The notes under the pieces: generated by a model | Seen by the model: the letters and a program-made list of their open reading frames with translations, nothing else | The model's database searches: none | What the model was told of the DNA's origin: nothing | Position numbers and translations under genes: made by a program | Assembly (NCBI GenBank): GCA_002482535.1 | Contig: DLGE01000012.1 | Location: 46,788 to 82,584 of the forward strand | Length of the DNA: 35,797 nucleotides | Source of the DNA: Peptococcaceae bacterium UBA7702 | Lineage (GTDB): Bacteria; Bacillota; Dehalobacteriia; UBA7702 | Direction: 5' to 3' | In this document: one piece after another, positions 17,778-25,643 of the stretch | Position numbering within the stretch: the stretch's first letter is position 1 | How the letters are laid out: every line of letters starts with the position of its first letter

Positions 17778-18443
17778 TCAGGCTTCCGTAAAACGGAAAC
17801 GGTTCTTCTGAAATTCAATGACCCCGTCATCCCTGAGCTTGCACAACTCCCAGGACATCGCCGACCGTTCCACGCTGAGATAATCCGCCAGCTGCTGGCG
17901 GTTAAAGGGGATTTCAAACCATTGACCGGGGTTTTCCCCGGCTGCATCGGACAGATAAGAAAGCAGCTTCTCCTTGGTGGTACGTTTTGACATATGCTCC
18001 ATCTTGGCATTGAGGGTATGGTTTTTGGCGGCAATGACCGTCAGCAAGTTGCGAATCAGGCGCTGATGAAACAGGCACGCCGAGGAGCACTGGGTGGTTA
18101 CCCTGACGATATTGAGAAAGAGCACTTGGGTTTTTTGCGCCGCAATCACGTTAACGTCGCTTCGCGTCTGTCCCATACAGGCCAATTCCTCTCCGAAAAG
18201 CAGCGAGGGGCCGACCTCCGCCACAAGATTGCTGTTGCCGTTGTGATCCTCTTTGGTCAGGTAAACGCGGCCCCGCAAAACAAGGCCGATTTCAACCACC
18301 GAATCGCCAATATGAAAAATAGTCTCCCCTTTTTCATAGTCACGTATATGGGCGTCGAGGCATTTCATCATTGCCGACAGATCCTTCGCTTCGATACCGG
18401 CAAAGAGAGGACTGTTCATGGCCGTGGCGGAAATTTGTTTCAT
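17778..18443 (-). CDS. Crp/Fnr-family transcription regulator, probable HcpR-like
   Basis: 221 residues. An N-terminal cyclic-nucleotide-binding-fold domain (FHIGDSVVEIGLVLRGRVYL, then GEELACMGQ) is joined through a dimer helix to a winged helix-turn-helix (NRQQLADYLSVERSAMSWEL and RDDGVIEF). No N-terminal FNR-type cysteine cluster is evident, so any redox or nitric-oxide sensing would need a heme or another ligand. The start at 18443 has GGGAG upstream. It is divergent from the ferredoxin-hcp-hcp cluster, an arrangement expected of HcpR-type regulators that control hydroxylamine reductase. The palindrome in the shared spacer is its probable binding site. HcpR identity is inferred from context. 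Confidence 0.85.
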   Translation of the reverse strand: MKQISATAMNSPLFAGIEAKDLSAMMKCLDAHIRDYEKGETIFHIGDSVVEIGLVLRGRVYLTKEDHNGNSNLVAEVGPSLLFGEELACMGQTRSDVNVIAAQKTQVLFLNIVRVTTQCSSACLFHQRLIRNLLTVIAAKNHTLNAKMEHMSKRTTKEKLLSYLSDAAGENPGQWFEIPFNRQQLADYLSVERSAMSWELCKLRDDGVIEFQKNRFRFTEA

Positions 18444-18456
18444 AAAAACTCCCTTT

Positions 18457-18472
18457 TGTTGTATTTCCAACA
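18457..18472. promoter_or_regulatory. Candidate Crp/Fnr-family operator
   Basis: A 16-bp inverted repeat, TGTTG-N6-CAACA, lies between the divergent regulator and the ferredoxin gene. Its centre is 41.5 bp upstream of the start predicted from the -10 box at 18494-18499, the standard position for class II activation. Confidence 0.55.
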
Positions 18473-18493
18473 TATTTTATGATTTCATTATAT

Positions 18494-18499
18494 TATACT
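18494..18499 (+). promoter_or_regulatory. -10 box of the ferredoxin-hcp operon
   Basis: TATACT on the plus strand, 33 bp before the ATG at 18533. No -35 consensus is present at 17 bp, as expected for an activator-dependent promoter. Confidence 0.5.
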
Positions 18500-18532
18500 C
18501 AGGGCAGAAAAGCAAGAAAGGACGGTTGCCCG

Positions 18533-19252
18533 ATGATCAGAAAAATCATTCGTATTGATGAAGAAAAGTGTAACGGCTGCGGCCTCTGCGTCAACGCCTG
18601 CAACGAAGGGGCTCTTGCCCTCGTCAACGGCAAAGCCAAACTCATGCGGGAAGATTACTGCGACGGCCTCGGTAACTGTCTGCCGGTCTGTCCCGAAGAC
18701 GCCATTTCCTTTGAAGAACGGGAAGCGGCACCGTTTCAAGAAGAAGCGGTGAAGCAGCATCAAAAAGAAATGGCGCAGAAGAAAGCGGAGACAGCAACTT
18801 TAGCCTGCGGTTGTCCCGGCTCCAGTGTACGTTCCTTATCAGCCCCTAAAAAAGTAAAAAAAGAGAAGCGTGCCGGTGGTGCCTTGCGTCAATGGCCGGT
18901 ACAGATCAAACTGCTGCCGACGGCGGCACGGTTTTATCAAAATGCCGACATCCTGATTGCCGCTGATTGCTGCGCTTACGCTTACAGTGCCTTTCATCTT
19001 GATTTCATTCAGGGAAAGATCACTTTGGTAGGCTGCCCCAAACTGGACGATGTCGATTACAGCGAAAAGTTGACGGAAATCTTTTCAACCAATGAGATCA
19101 AAAGCGTCACTCTTACCCGGATGGAAGTCCCCTGTTGCGGCGGCATGGCAAAAGCCGTGAAGACCGCCATCAAAAACAGCGGCAAGCAACTGCCGCTCAC
19201 CGTATACACGATCTCTGCCGAAGGGCAGATCGTGGCAAAGGAGGAATTTTAA
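18533..19252 (+). CDS. Ferredoxin-like 4Fe-4S protein of the hcp cluster
   Basis: 239 residues from the ATG at 18533; an earlier in-frame ATG at 18479 lies upstream of the predicted promoter. Two iron-sulfur cluster motifs are visible: CNGCGLCVNAC (Cys13, 16, 19, 23) and CDGLGNCLPVCP (Cys43, 49, 53). The second resembles a known family whose motif is CDGLGxCLxxCP. The C-terminal half contains further conserved cysteines (ACGCPG, ADCCAYAY, GCPKLDD, PCCGG). It probably passes electrons to the hydroxylamine reductase whose start codon lies two bases past its stop. Proteins of this type are often found beside hcp in anaerobes. The exact redox partner cannot be read from the sequence. Confidence 0.9.
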   Translation: MIRKIIRIDEEKCNGCGLCVNACNEGALALVNGKAKLMREDYCDGLGNCLPVCPEDAISFEEREAAPFQEEAVKQHQKEMAQKKAETATLACGCPGSSVRSLSAPKKVKKEKRAGGALRQWPVQIKLLPTAARFYQNADILIAADCCAYAYSAFHLDFIQGKITLVGCPKLDDVDYSEKLTEIFSTNEIKSVTLTRMEVPCCGGMAKAVKTAIKNSGKQLPLTVYTISAEGQIVAKEEF

Positions 19253-19253
19253 A

Positions 19254-20846
19254 ATGGAACAATTGATGTTTTGTTACCAATGCGAACAGACCGCCCAAGG
19301 AAAAGGCTGCACCGGCAAGGCCGGGGTTTGCGGCAAACCTTACGATGTGGCTGATTTGCAAGACAAAGTCACCGGCGCCCTCGTCGGCCTCGCTTTGGCG
19401 GCCAGGGACGGCGGTCATACCGAAAAAACCGATGAAATCATCGCCGAAGGCCTTTTCAACACCATTACCAACGTCAACTTCAATCGTGAAACCTTAGAAG
19501 CGCTGCTGACAAAAATCCACGACGAAAAAACCGCCATCAGCCAAAAATGCAACCGCTGCGAAATCACCTGTGATAAATTCGATGATTACGATATTACCGC
19601 CATCTGGAAAGATAACGAAGATATCCGCTCCTTAAAATCACTGATCCTCTTCGGTCTGCGGGGCATGGGGGCATACGCCTATCACGCCATGGCCTTAGGC
19701 TACACCAGCGAAGCGGTTTCCGCCTTCTTCTATAAGGGGTTGGCCGCCCTTTCGGAGCAGCACAGCGTGGAAGAACTGATCGCCCTCGCCATGGAACTGG
19801 GTCAAGCCAACCTCGCTTGCATGGCCTTGCTGGATAAAGCCAATACGGAAGCCTACGGCACACCGACACCTCATACGGTGCCCCTTTCCATCGAACCGGG
19901 TCCCTTCATCGTCGTCACCGGCCATGACCTCCTTGACCTGGAAAAGCTGCTACAGCAAACGGAGGGCAAGGGCATCAACATTTATACCCACGGGGAAATG
20001 CTGCCGGCCCACGGCTATCCCGAACTGAAAAAATACGCCCACCTCAAAGGCAATTTCGGCACCGCCTGGCAGAATCAGAAAAAAGAATTTGACGGCATTC
20101 CCGCGCCGGTTCTCTATACCACCAACTGTCTTACACCACAAAAACCCAGCTACGCTGACCGCATTTTCACCACCGGTCCCGTTTCTTGGCCCGGCGTACC
20201 CCACATCGGCGAAGACAAGGATTTCACACCCGTGATTGAAAAGGCCCTATCCTTGGGGGGCTACCAAGAAGCCCATCCCATGACCGGGATCAACGGCGGC
20301 TCTTTTGTCACCACCGGTTTCGGCCATCAGGCCATTCTCAACGCGGCGGATGTTGTCGTCGATGCGGTGAAGGGCAAAAAACTCCGTCACATCTTCCTGG
20401 TCGGCGGCTGCGACGGCGCCCGCATGGACCGCACCTATTATACGGATTTCGTAAAACAGACCCCTGCCGATACCATCGTTTTGACCTTGGCCTGCGGCAA
20501 ATACCGTTTCAATGACCTTGATCTCGGCAACCTCGGCGACCTGCCCCGTCTCCTGGATATGGGCCAGTGCAACGACGCTTACGGCGCCATCCGCGTGGCC
20601 AGCGCCTTGGCCGATGTCTTTGCATGCGGCGTCAACGATTTGCCCCTGACCCTTGTCCTTTCCTGGTATGAACAGAAGGCCGTCTGTATCCTGCTCTCTC
20701 TCTTATCCCTGGGCATCAAGGATATTTATCTCGGCCCGACGCTGCCGGCGTTCATCTCCCCCAATGTTTTAAATTACCTTGTGGAAAACTTAAACATCCA
20801 TCCCGTTTCCACACCGGAAGAAGATTTGAAAACCATTTTAGGATAA
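19254..20846 (+). CDS. hcp: Hydroxylamine reductase (hybrid cluster protein), copy 1
   Basis: 530 residues. Hcp reduces hydroxylamine or nitric oxide and belongs to nitrosative-stress defence in anaerobes. The N-terminal cysteines form C7-x2-C10-x8-C19-x6-C26, the short-spacing arrangement of class I [4Fe-4S] enzymes. Hybrid-cluster ligands appear in AYAYHAMALG, TTNCLTPQ, VGGCDGAR, ACGKYRFNDLDLG and GQCNDAYGAI. An additional C99-x2-C102-x3-C106 group follows residue 95 and is missing from copy 2. GGAGG of the ribosome-binding site lies within the end of the ferredoxin gene, so the two are coupled. Confidence 0.97.
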   Translation: MEQLMFCYQCEQTAQGKGCTGKAGVCGKPYDVADLQDKVTGALVGLALAARDGGHTEKTDEIIAEGLFNTITNVNFNRETLEALLTKIHDEKTAISQKCNRCEITCDKFDDYDITAIWKDNEDIRSLKSLILFGLRGMGAYAYHAMALGYTSEAVSAFFYKGLAALSEQHSVEELIALAMELGQANLACMALLDKANTEAYGTPTPHTVPLSIEPGPFIVVTGHDLLDLEKLLQQTEGKGINIYTHGEMLPAHGYPELKKYAHLKGNFGTAWQNQKKEFDGIPAPVLYTTNCLTPQKPSYADRIFTTGPVSWPGVPHIGEDKDFTPVIEKALSLGGYQEAHPMTGINGGSFVTTGFGHQAILNAADVVVDAVKGKKLRHIFLVGGCDGARMDRTYYTDFVKQTPADTIVLTLACGKYRFNDLDLGNLGDLPRLLDMGQCNDAYGAIRVASALADVFACGVNDLPLTLVLSWYEQKAVCILLSLLSLGIKDIYLGPTLPAFISPNVLNYLVENLNIHPVSTPEEDLKTILG

Positions 20847-20903
20847 ACACCATTTGTTTTCTCCCTCATAGAAAAGGGGCTCACCCATGAAAGCCCCAAA
20901 CAG

Positions 20904-20946
20904 AATGAAAGCTAATTTCTGAAATAAGAAATTAGCTTTCATTTTC
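20904..20946 (+). terminator. Hairpin terminator between the two hcp genes
   Basis: Seventeen perfect base pairs (20904-20920 with 20927-20943) with a six-base loop, followed by a short T-rich tail. It is A+T-rich but long. Read-through into the second hcp is possible; otherwise copy 2 needs its own promoter in the 120 bp that follow, where I see no strong consensus. Confidence 0.7.
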
Positions 20947-21066
20947 TAACAGAAATCAACTCTCCTTTTATAAGGCTTCTTTATAGGCAGTCTTTTTTTG
21001 GTATGACGCCGCCTTTTTTATCTCATACTAACGTTAATAAAAGCATCATCAAGGAGAATATAATCA

Positions 21067-22656
21067 ATGGAACAAACAATGTTTTGCAATCAATGCCAAC
21101 AAACCGCAGGTGCCGGCGGTTGCAGCGGCAAAGCCGGGGTTTGCGGTAAGACCTGGGAAATCGCTGCGGTGCAGGATCAAATTACCGGCGCTTTGATGGC
21201 TTTGGCCCGGGTGGCCCGGAATAAGGCGGAAACCGAAACCGATAAGATCATCACCGAGGGTTTATTTGCCACCGTCACCAACGTTAATTTTGACGAAAGC
21301 GCGTTAAAAGAAACCCTGGCTAAAATCCATACAGAAAAAGACCGTCTGTTCAAAAAATATCATCCCGCACAAAAAGACACCGCCATGACCGAGGATTACG
21401 ACATCCACGCCCTCTGGCGCGATGATATCGATATCCGCTCTCTGAAATCACTGATTCTTTACGGTTTAAGAGGCATGGCGGCCTATGCTTACCACGCCAT
21501 GGTTTTGGGTTATACCGATCTTGGCGTTTTCCGCTTTCTTCGGGAAGGATTGGTGATTCTCACGGAAAACCGCCCGCAAAGGGAATTGATTGACTGTGCT
21601 ATGGAACTGGGAAAGGTCAATCTCGCCTGTATGGAATTACTGGATAAGGCCAATACCGAATCGTACGGTCATCCCTCCCCCCAAACGGTGCCGCTGACCA
21701 TCGAACCGGGGCCCTTCATCGTCGTTACCGGCCATGACCTCCTCGATTTGGAAAAGCTGCTACAGCAAACGGAAGGCAAAGGCATCAATATTTATACCCA
21801 CGGTGAAATGTTACCGGCCCACGCTTATCCCGCCTTAAAAAAATATCCCCACTTAAAAGGCAATTTCGGCACCGCCTGGCAAAATCAGCGAAAGGAATTT
21901 GACAACATCCCGGCGCCGGTGCTCTACACCACCAACTGCTTGACGCCGCAAAAGCCCAGTTACGCTGACCGCATTTTTACCACCGGTCCCGTCTACTGGC
22001 CCAACGTACCCCATATCGGCGAGGACAAAGACTTTTCACCGCTCATTGCAAAGGCCCTTGAACTCGGCGGTTACAAAGAACCCCAGGCCCTTACCGGGAT
22101 CAACGGAGGGAAACAGGTCACCACCGGCTTTGGTCACAAGGCCATCCTCGATGCCGCGGAAACCGTCGTAAGCGCGGTAAAGGAAGGGAAACTCCGCCAT
22201 ATCTTCCTTGTGGGCGGTTGTGACGGCATCCATAAAGGACGCAGTTATTACACGGAGTTTGTGAAACAAACACCCAAAGATACCCTGGTGCTGACTTTGG
22301 CCTGCGGCAAATTTCGTTTTAATGACCTTGATCTCGGTACTGTGGCAGGTCTGCCTCGGCTGTTGGATATGGGTCAGTGCAACGATGCCTACGGCGCCAT
22401 TCGCGTGGCCAGCACTTTGGCCGACGTTTTTGGCTGCGGCGTCAACGATCTGCCCCTGACCTTAATTCTTTCCTGGTACGAACAGAAGGCTGTCTGCATC
22501 TTGCTTTCCCTGCTATCTTTGGGCATCAAAAACATCTACCTGGGGCCGACGCTGCCGGCGTTCATCTCTCCCAATGTGTTACAATTCCTCGTGGAGAATT
22601 TTGATATTCACGCCATCTCCACACCGGAGGAAGATTTAAAAAAGATCCTCGGTTAA
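21067..22656 (+). CDS. hcp: Hydroxylamine reductase (hybrid cluster protein), copy 2
   Basis: 529 residues, clearly a duplicate of the gene just upstream and nearly identical over long stretches after about residue 215. The same N-terminal cysteine pattern (C7, C10, C19, C26) and the same hybrid-cluster ligand motifs are intact, so it should be active. It differs most over residues 50-200; in the place of copy 1's extra CxxCxxxC it has KKYHPAQKDTAM. AAGGAG lies ten bases before the ATG. A terminator follows at 22696-22746. Two copies may serve different substrates or regulation, which the sequence does not reveal. Confidence 0.97.
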   Translation: MEQTMFCNQCQQTAGAGGCSGKAGVCGKTWEIAAVQDQITGALMALARVARNKAETETDKIITEGLFATVTNVNFDESALKETLAKIHTEKDRLFKKYHPAQKDTAMTEDYDIHALWRDDIDIRSLKSLILYGLRGMAAYAYHAMVLGYTDLGVFRFLREGLVILTENRPQRELIDCAMELGKVNLACMELLDKANTESYGHPSPQTVPLTIEPGPFIVVTGHDLLDLEKLLQQTEGKGINIYTHGEMLPAHAYPALKKYPHLKGNFGTAWQNQRKEFDNIPAPVLYTTNCLTPQKPSYADRIFTTGPVYWPNVPHIGEDKDFSPLIAKALELGGYKEPQALTGINGGKQVTTGFGHKAILDAAETVVSAVKEGKLRHIFLVGGCDGIHKGRSYYTEFVKQTPKDTLVLTLACGKFRFNDLDLGTVAGLPRLLDMGQCNDAYGAIRVASTLADVFGCGVNDLPLTLILSWYEQKAVCILLSLLSLGIKNIYLGPTLPAFISPNVLQFLVENFDIHAISTPEEDLKKILG

Positions 22657-22695
22657 GGATTTCCCCGAAAAACCATTCTTCCCATTACCATATCA

Positions 22696-22746
22696 AAGAA
22701 GGTGTCCCAATGGCCGCAAAAGACCTTAGGACACCTTCTTTTTCTT
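22696..22746 (+). terminator. Intrinsic terminator after hcp copy 2
   Basis: AAGAAGGTGTCC (22696-22707) pairs perfectly with GGACACCTTCTT (22729-22740), followed by a T-rich tail. Confidence 0.85.
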
Positions 22747-22935
22747 TCCTTGGTAGGTAAGACGCCCCGCCGCGATAGGAGAGACGATAAAGCGATAGGC
22801 ACGAAAGGCCACTTCCCTTCCGCACGGTAATCCACAAAGAAATGCCTTACCTTTTGCGGCATATATTTTCGGTTCGTGTGCAAAACCGTAAAAAACAAAT
22901 GCCGCGTAGGAAACGATCCTTCTGGGTCGCCTTGA

Positions 22936-22981
22936 GAAAAAAGCCTGTGATGTTCCGACAGGCTTCGCCTGTCGGAACATC
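22936..22981 (-). terminator. Minus-strand terminator overlapping a longer hairpin
   Basis: On the minus strand GCCTGT, nine bases and ACAGGC are followed by TTTTTT, a short terminator. Its left arm is also the right arm of a perfect 15-bp hairpin with a three-base loop (22981-22967 with 22963-22949). The two cannot form together. It would end any transcript running from the orphan riboswitch at 23373-23514. Confidence 0.6.
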
Positions 22982-22984
22982 CGG

Positions 22985-23310
22985 CCTGTATAGAGTGGAG
23001 ATTGGAGAGCTAAAAAATATTTTAATGTAAATTATTTTCAGGCTCCCGGTAGCAAACCATACCGGGAGCGCATTGAGAGGAGTGTAGACAACGCTGCTCT
23101 GTGGCTATGTGCGGCGGAGGAATTAAGGCCGCATGAGCCAGTCGGCGCGAATCGCCGACAAAAGCAGTTTTGTCATAAACGCAGGGAAACACCGGGTTTC
23201 CCAAACGAAACCTTTTCTTCATCAAATAGCATCAAACAGCAATAAAATAGCATCCAATAGGCGGCTTTTGCAAAATCGCTGTTCCCAACATCCTAACCCG
23301 TGGGACTTCG
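22985..23310 (-). ncRNA. Putative non-coding transcript downstream of the orphan cobalamin riboswitch
   Basis: The space between the riboswitch terminator (23320-23348) and the minus-strand terminator (22936-22981) has no credible gene. It holds several hairpins: GCTCCCGGTA (23042-23051) with TACCGGGAGC (23060-23069); an imperfect arm pair near 23103-23139; GTCGGCG with CGCCGAC (23141-23159); and GGGAAAC with GTTTCCC (23184-23202). That the stretch is transcribed is inferred from the promoter and riboswitch upstream of it on the minus strand. It could equally be the remains of a deleted gene. Confidence 0.35.
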
Positions 23311-23319
23311 ATCATCATT

Positions 23320-23348
23320 AAAAAAACCGCGCGAAGGTTTTCGCACGG
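23320..23348 (-). terminator. Expression-platform terminator of the orphan cobalamin riboswitch
   Basis: On the minus strand CCGTGCGAA and TTCGCGCGG form a stem followed by seven T residues, starting 25 bases after the aptamer. This is the usual arrangement for transcriptional control by cobalamin. Confidence 0.8.
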
Positions 23349-23372
23349 CATTACACAAAAACGGGATTCTCC

Positions 23373-23514
23373 TCAGCGCAAGTATTCCGACTTAGCTTCC
23401 TCGCCTTTTTCCGCCTTCCCACGACCAAACTTCGCAGTGGCTTTCAGAAAAAGGACTCCGCATCACGGCAACCGTTATCTGCCGGGGAATTTCACCCCGA
23501 TTCCATAACGCTGA
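23373..23514 (-). promoter_or_regulatory. Cobalamin riboswitch with no recognisable downstream gene
   Basis: Reading the minus strand, the aptamer contains GGGGTGAAATTCCCC, the GCCACTG core, GGGAAGGCGG, and the 3' B12-box-like AAGTCGGAATACTTGC. A closing P1 helix pairs TCAGCG (23514-23509) with CGCTGA (23378-23373). These features match the cobalamin riboswitch family. The second riboswitch of this window shares the B12 box except for one base. A promoter lies directly upstream and a terminator directly downstream. After that the nearest annotated genes are the convergent hcp genes on the other strand. Confidence 0.9.
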
Positions 23515-23538
23515 TTTATGAAATGATACTATATTATG

Positions 23539-23566
23539 ATTATAGCATAGGTTTTTAATTTTTCAA
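23539..23566 (-). promoter_or_regulatory. Promoter of the orphan riboswitch transcript
   Basis: TTGAAA (23566-23561) and TATAAT (23544-23539) on the minus strand, spacer 16 bp, about 25 bp ahead of the aptamer and just after the DUF4430 gene. Confidence 0.7.
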
Positions 23567-23599
23567 TGCTGTTTTTCCGCAATCAAACTATTTTTCGGC

Positions 23600-24202
23600 T
23601 CAATCTGCCTCCTGCTCCACATCTTTGCCGAGATCACAGGTATAGCGCCACTCGATAACATCACCGGCGCTGACAAGGTAGCGGCTGGCGCCGTAGTTGG
23701 GGAACCAGCCGTTCACACAGTAGGTCCAGCCGGAAAGTTCACCGCAGTCGAATTCATAAAGATTGGCGATGCCCTCCACATAATTGGAATCGTACAGCGG
23801 CGTCCAGGAAAACTCCAAATGAATCTTGTTGGCCTGCATTTCCCGGTTCAATACGTCAAAAACGGATTCTCCCTCATAAAAGGTCACTTCCTGAGGGCCG
23901 TAAATTACACCGTCCGCCGGCACAAGCTGCGTTTTGGTCTTCGGCAAGGATTCCATATGATCAAGGATGGTGACACAATCCACCGACAAGGTACAAGTAC
24001 CTTCTTTGGCAGGATCGGTTTCCTGCTGTTTTGTATCAACGGGATCCGGCCCCTTGGTCGTGGCTGCGCTGACCACATCGCTACGATAGGCGGTGGATTC
24101 TGCCGTGGTAATGGTACTGCAACCACAAAGATAAAGCATAAGGAACAGACTGATGGCCAAAACACCGATGATCCTACTTCTTTTACCATTGAAAGATAAC
24201 AT
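23600..24202 (-). CDS. Lipoprotein with DUF4430 (transcobalamin-like C-terminal) domain
   Basis: 200 residues. A basic N terminus and hydrophobic stretch end in the lipobox LCGC, so it is a surface lipoprotein. A low-complexity linker (to about residue 65) precedes a DUF4430 domain with VTFYEGESVFDVL, the GWTYCVNGWFPNYG signature and GDVIEWRYTCDLG at the end. DUF4430 corresponds to the beta domain of eukaryotic transcobalamin and intrinsic factor, which closes over the bound corrinoid. The gene begins 24 bp after the alpha/alpha-barrel lipoprotein and has a strong GGGAGG site. Together they look like a split B12-binding protein. Binding itself is inferred; it could also bind another ligand. 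Confidence 0.85.
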   Translation of the reverse strand: MLSFNGKRSRIIGVLAISLFLMLYLCGCSTITTAESTAYRSDVVSAATTKGPDPVDTKQQETDPAKEGTCTLSVDCVTILDHMESLPKTKTQLVPADGVIYGPQEVTFYEGESVFDVLNREMQANKIHLEFSWTPLYDSNYVEGIANLYEFDCGELSGWTYCVNGWFPNYGASRYLVSAGDVIEWRYTCDLGKDVEQEAD

Positions 24203-24226
24203 ATGTTTTTCTCCTCCCCTTTGGGA

Positions 24227-25207
24227 TCATTCCGCCATTCGGTAGAGCGGGGAAAGCTCATTTTCGGAGCGTTCCAAAGCAACCAAAGCATAGAAGGCCT
24301 GTTCCGTTGCCATTTGATCGGGGCCATCGGCAGGCAGCATATGAGCAAAAGAGCCGTCGCTCAAGGCAAAGGTCAACAGGTGATCCGCTACCGTCACGTT
24401 GTTTTTGATAAAACGCACATCATCCCTGCCGATGCCGAGGGATGCAAGGGCTACCAGGACTTGGGCGTCGGTTTCGGCGCTTTCCTGCTCATCGAAACGA
24501 AAACCGCCGTCTTCCTGTTGCATAGAAGAAAGGCAACCGAGGGCTTTTTCCACCGCGGCGGCGACTTCACTCCGATCCACGTAGTTGGACAGCGCCGTTA
24601 AGGCCATGGCGGTGATATCGGCGTCGGCGTCTTCCATACCGGAGGTAAAGGAAAAACCTCCGTTAGCCAGCTGACAGCTTAAAATTGCTTCAATATAAAG
24701 ATCCCGGGTAGCCTGGGAAGCGGCGTCACTGTTTTGGGGTATTTCATAATTTCCGGAATCCAGGGCCAGCAGCGCCCAAATGGGACCGTTGATCCCCTGC
24801 AGAGAGGTTTTCTCGAAATCGGCTAAGGGCATCAACATATTGTATCCCGCGACATCGGCGGGGTCCTTGCCAATGGCGGTAAGGGCTAAAATCAGCCGGG
24901 AGTATTCCGAATTTTTTGATTGGTCGAGAATGCCACCGCAATCTTTTACATAAGCGACAACGTTGTCATAATACGTATTGAAATATCCTTCCGGTACATC
25001 GTAATCACTGCGGGCAAGGCCAATCACCACCCAATCGCCGCCCACAGAACCGAAGGTCGGCTCGGTGACGGTGCTACAAAGATAGGCTGCCGCCGCTGCC
25101 GCCGCTTTTTCCGTACCGCTTTTTTCATCCTGTTGATCGCAGGCACTTAAAAAGCCCAGGGCAATGAAACAGAGCAACAGGGATAAACATACTTTTTTCA
25201 TGGGCAT
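24227..25207 (-). CDS. Lipoprotein with alpha/alpha-barrel (transcobalamin N-terminal-like) domain
   Basis: 326 residues. The signal peptide ends in LSAC (Cys23), marking a lipoprotein. The rest is an alpha/alpha-toroid built from repeats with QW-like turns: QLANGGFSF, QQEDGGFRF and LSDGSFAHM, and helix motifs such as DADITAMALTALSNY and DAQVLVALASLG. This fold is shared by prenyltransferases and squalene cyclases but also by the alpha domain of transcobalamin and intrinsic factor. The neighbour downstream (DUF4430) and the cobalamin riboswitch upstream favour the latter, so corrinoid capture at the cell surface is the likely role. No catalytic DxDD-type cyclase motif is visible. ATGs at 25207 and 25201 are both possible starts; no strong ribosome-binding site is seen. 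Confidence 0.82.
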   Translation of the reverse strand: MPMKKVCLSLLLCFIALGFLSACDQQDEKSGTEKAAAAAAAYLCSTVTEPTFGSVGGDWVVIGLARSDYDVPEGYFNTYYDNVVAYVKDCGGILDQSKNSEYSRLILALTAIGKDPADVAGYNMLMPLADFEKTSLQGINGPIWALLALDSGNYEIPQNSDAASQATRDLYIEAILSCQLANGGFSFTSGMEDADADITAMALTALSNYVDRSEVAAAVEKALGCLSSMQQEDGGFRFDEQESAETDAQVLVALASLGIGRDDVRFIKNNVTVADHLLTFALSDGSFAHMLPADGPDQMATEQAFYALVALERSENELSPLYRMAE

Positions 25208-25369
25208 CTCACGCGCGTTCCGCCAAAATACCGACCTCGCCGCTTAACACAGACCATAGCCGGCAATGGGCAAGCACCTTATCGGATAACGCTCTACTCC
25301 TTGGTTTTTCTATCATAATAGGAAGCTACATCGTTTTCCATCAATGGGGAATGCTGGAAGAGCCGGGGT

Positions 25370-25406
25370 GGAGAAGACCGCGCCCGTGTGCTAACGCGGC
25401 CTCTCC
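25370..25406 (-). other. Hairpin in the leader of the lipoprotein operon
   Basis: GGAGAGGCCGCG (25406-25395) pairs with CGCGGTCTTCTCC (25382-25370) with one bulge. A TATAAT box lies nearby on the minus strand (25438-25433) without a good -35, possibly a secondary promoter. The 436 bp between the riboswitch terminator and the first lipoprotein gene hold no credible gene. Confidence 0.4.
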
Positions 25407-25643
25407 CTTCGGCAATACCGCAAAAACGGTATATTATAACCGCACAGGGGAACTCCGCGTGGGTCTAAGACCCGCCCCATGCAGGTATAACCAAAAAATA
25501 AGGGAAAAATAAAAATGTGCAATCAGACCGGATAAATTACCCGACCAAAGTTGCACACGTTTCTTTATTAATTTCCCGATCATCTTGAATTTTGTAGCGC
25601 CAAATAAAAATGCCACGGGCAGCGGTCAGCTTTGTGTGGCAAC

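Noticed and set aside
22726..22980. 84-codon minus-strand frame downstream of the orphan riboswitch
   Set aside because: It runs through both the terminator hairpins and the hcp terminator, has no ribosome-binding site, and resembles no family I know. It could be a remnant but cannot be supported as a gene.
23022..23225. 67-codon minus-strand frame downstream of the orphan riboswitch
   Set aside because: It covers several perfect hairpins and has no protein-like features; RNA structure explains the sequence better.
24227..25207. Squalene/prenyltransferase-type enzyme
   Set aside because: The alpha/alpha-toroid repeats fit, but the protein is a lipoprotein, lacks catalytic aspartate motifs, and sits between a cobalamin riboswitch and a DUF4430 gene.
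25434..25616. 60-codon minus-strand frame in the leader of the lipoprotein operon
   Set aside because: A hydrophobic stretch is encoded but there is no ribosome-binding site and the frame runs through a palindrome; likely leader RNA.
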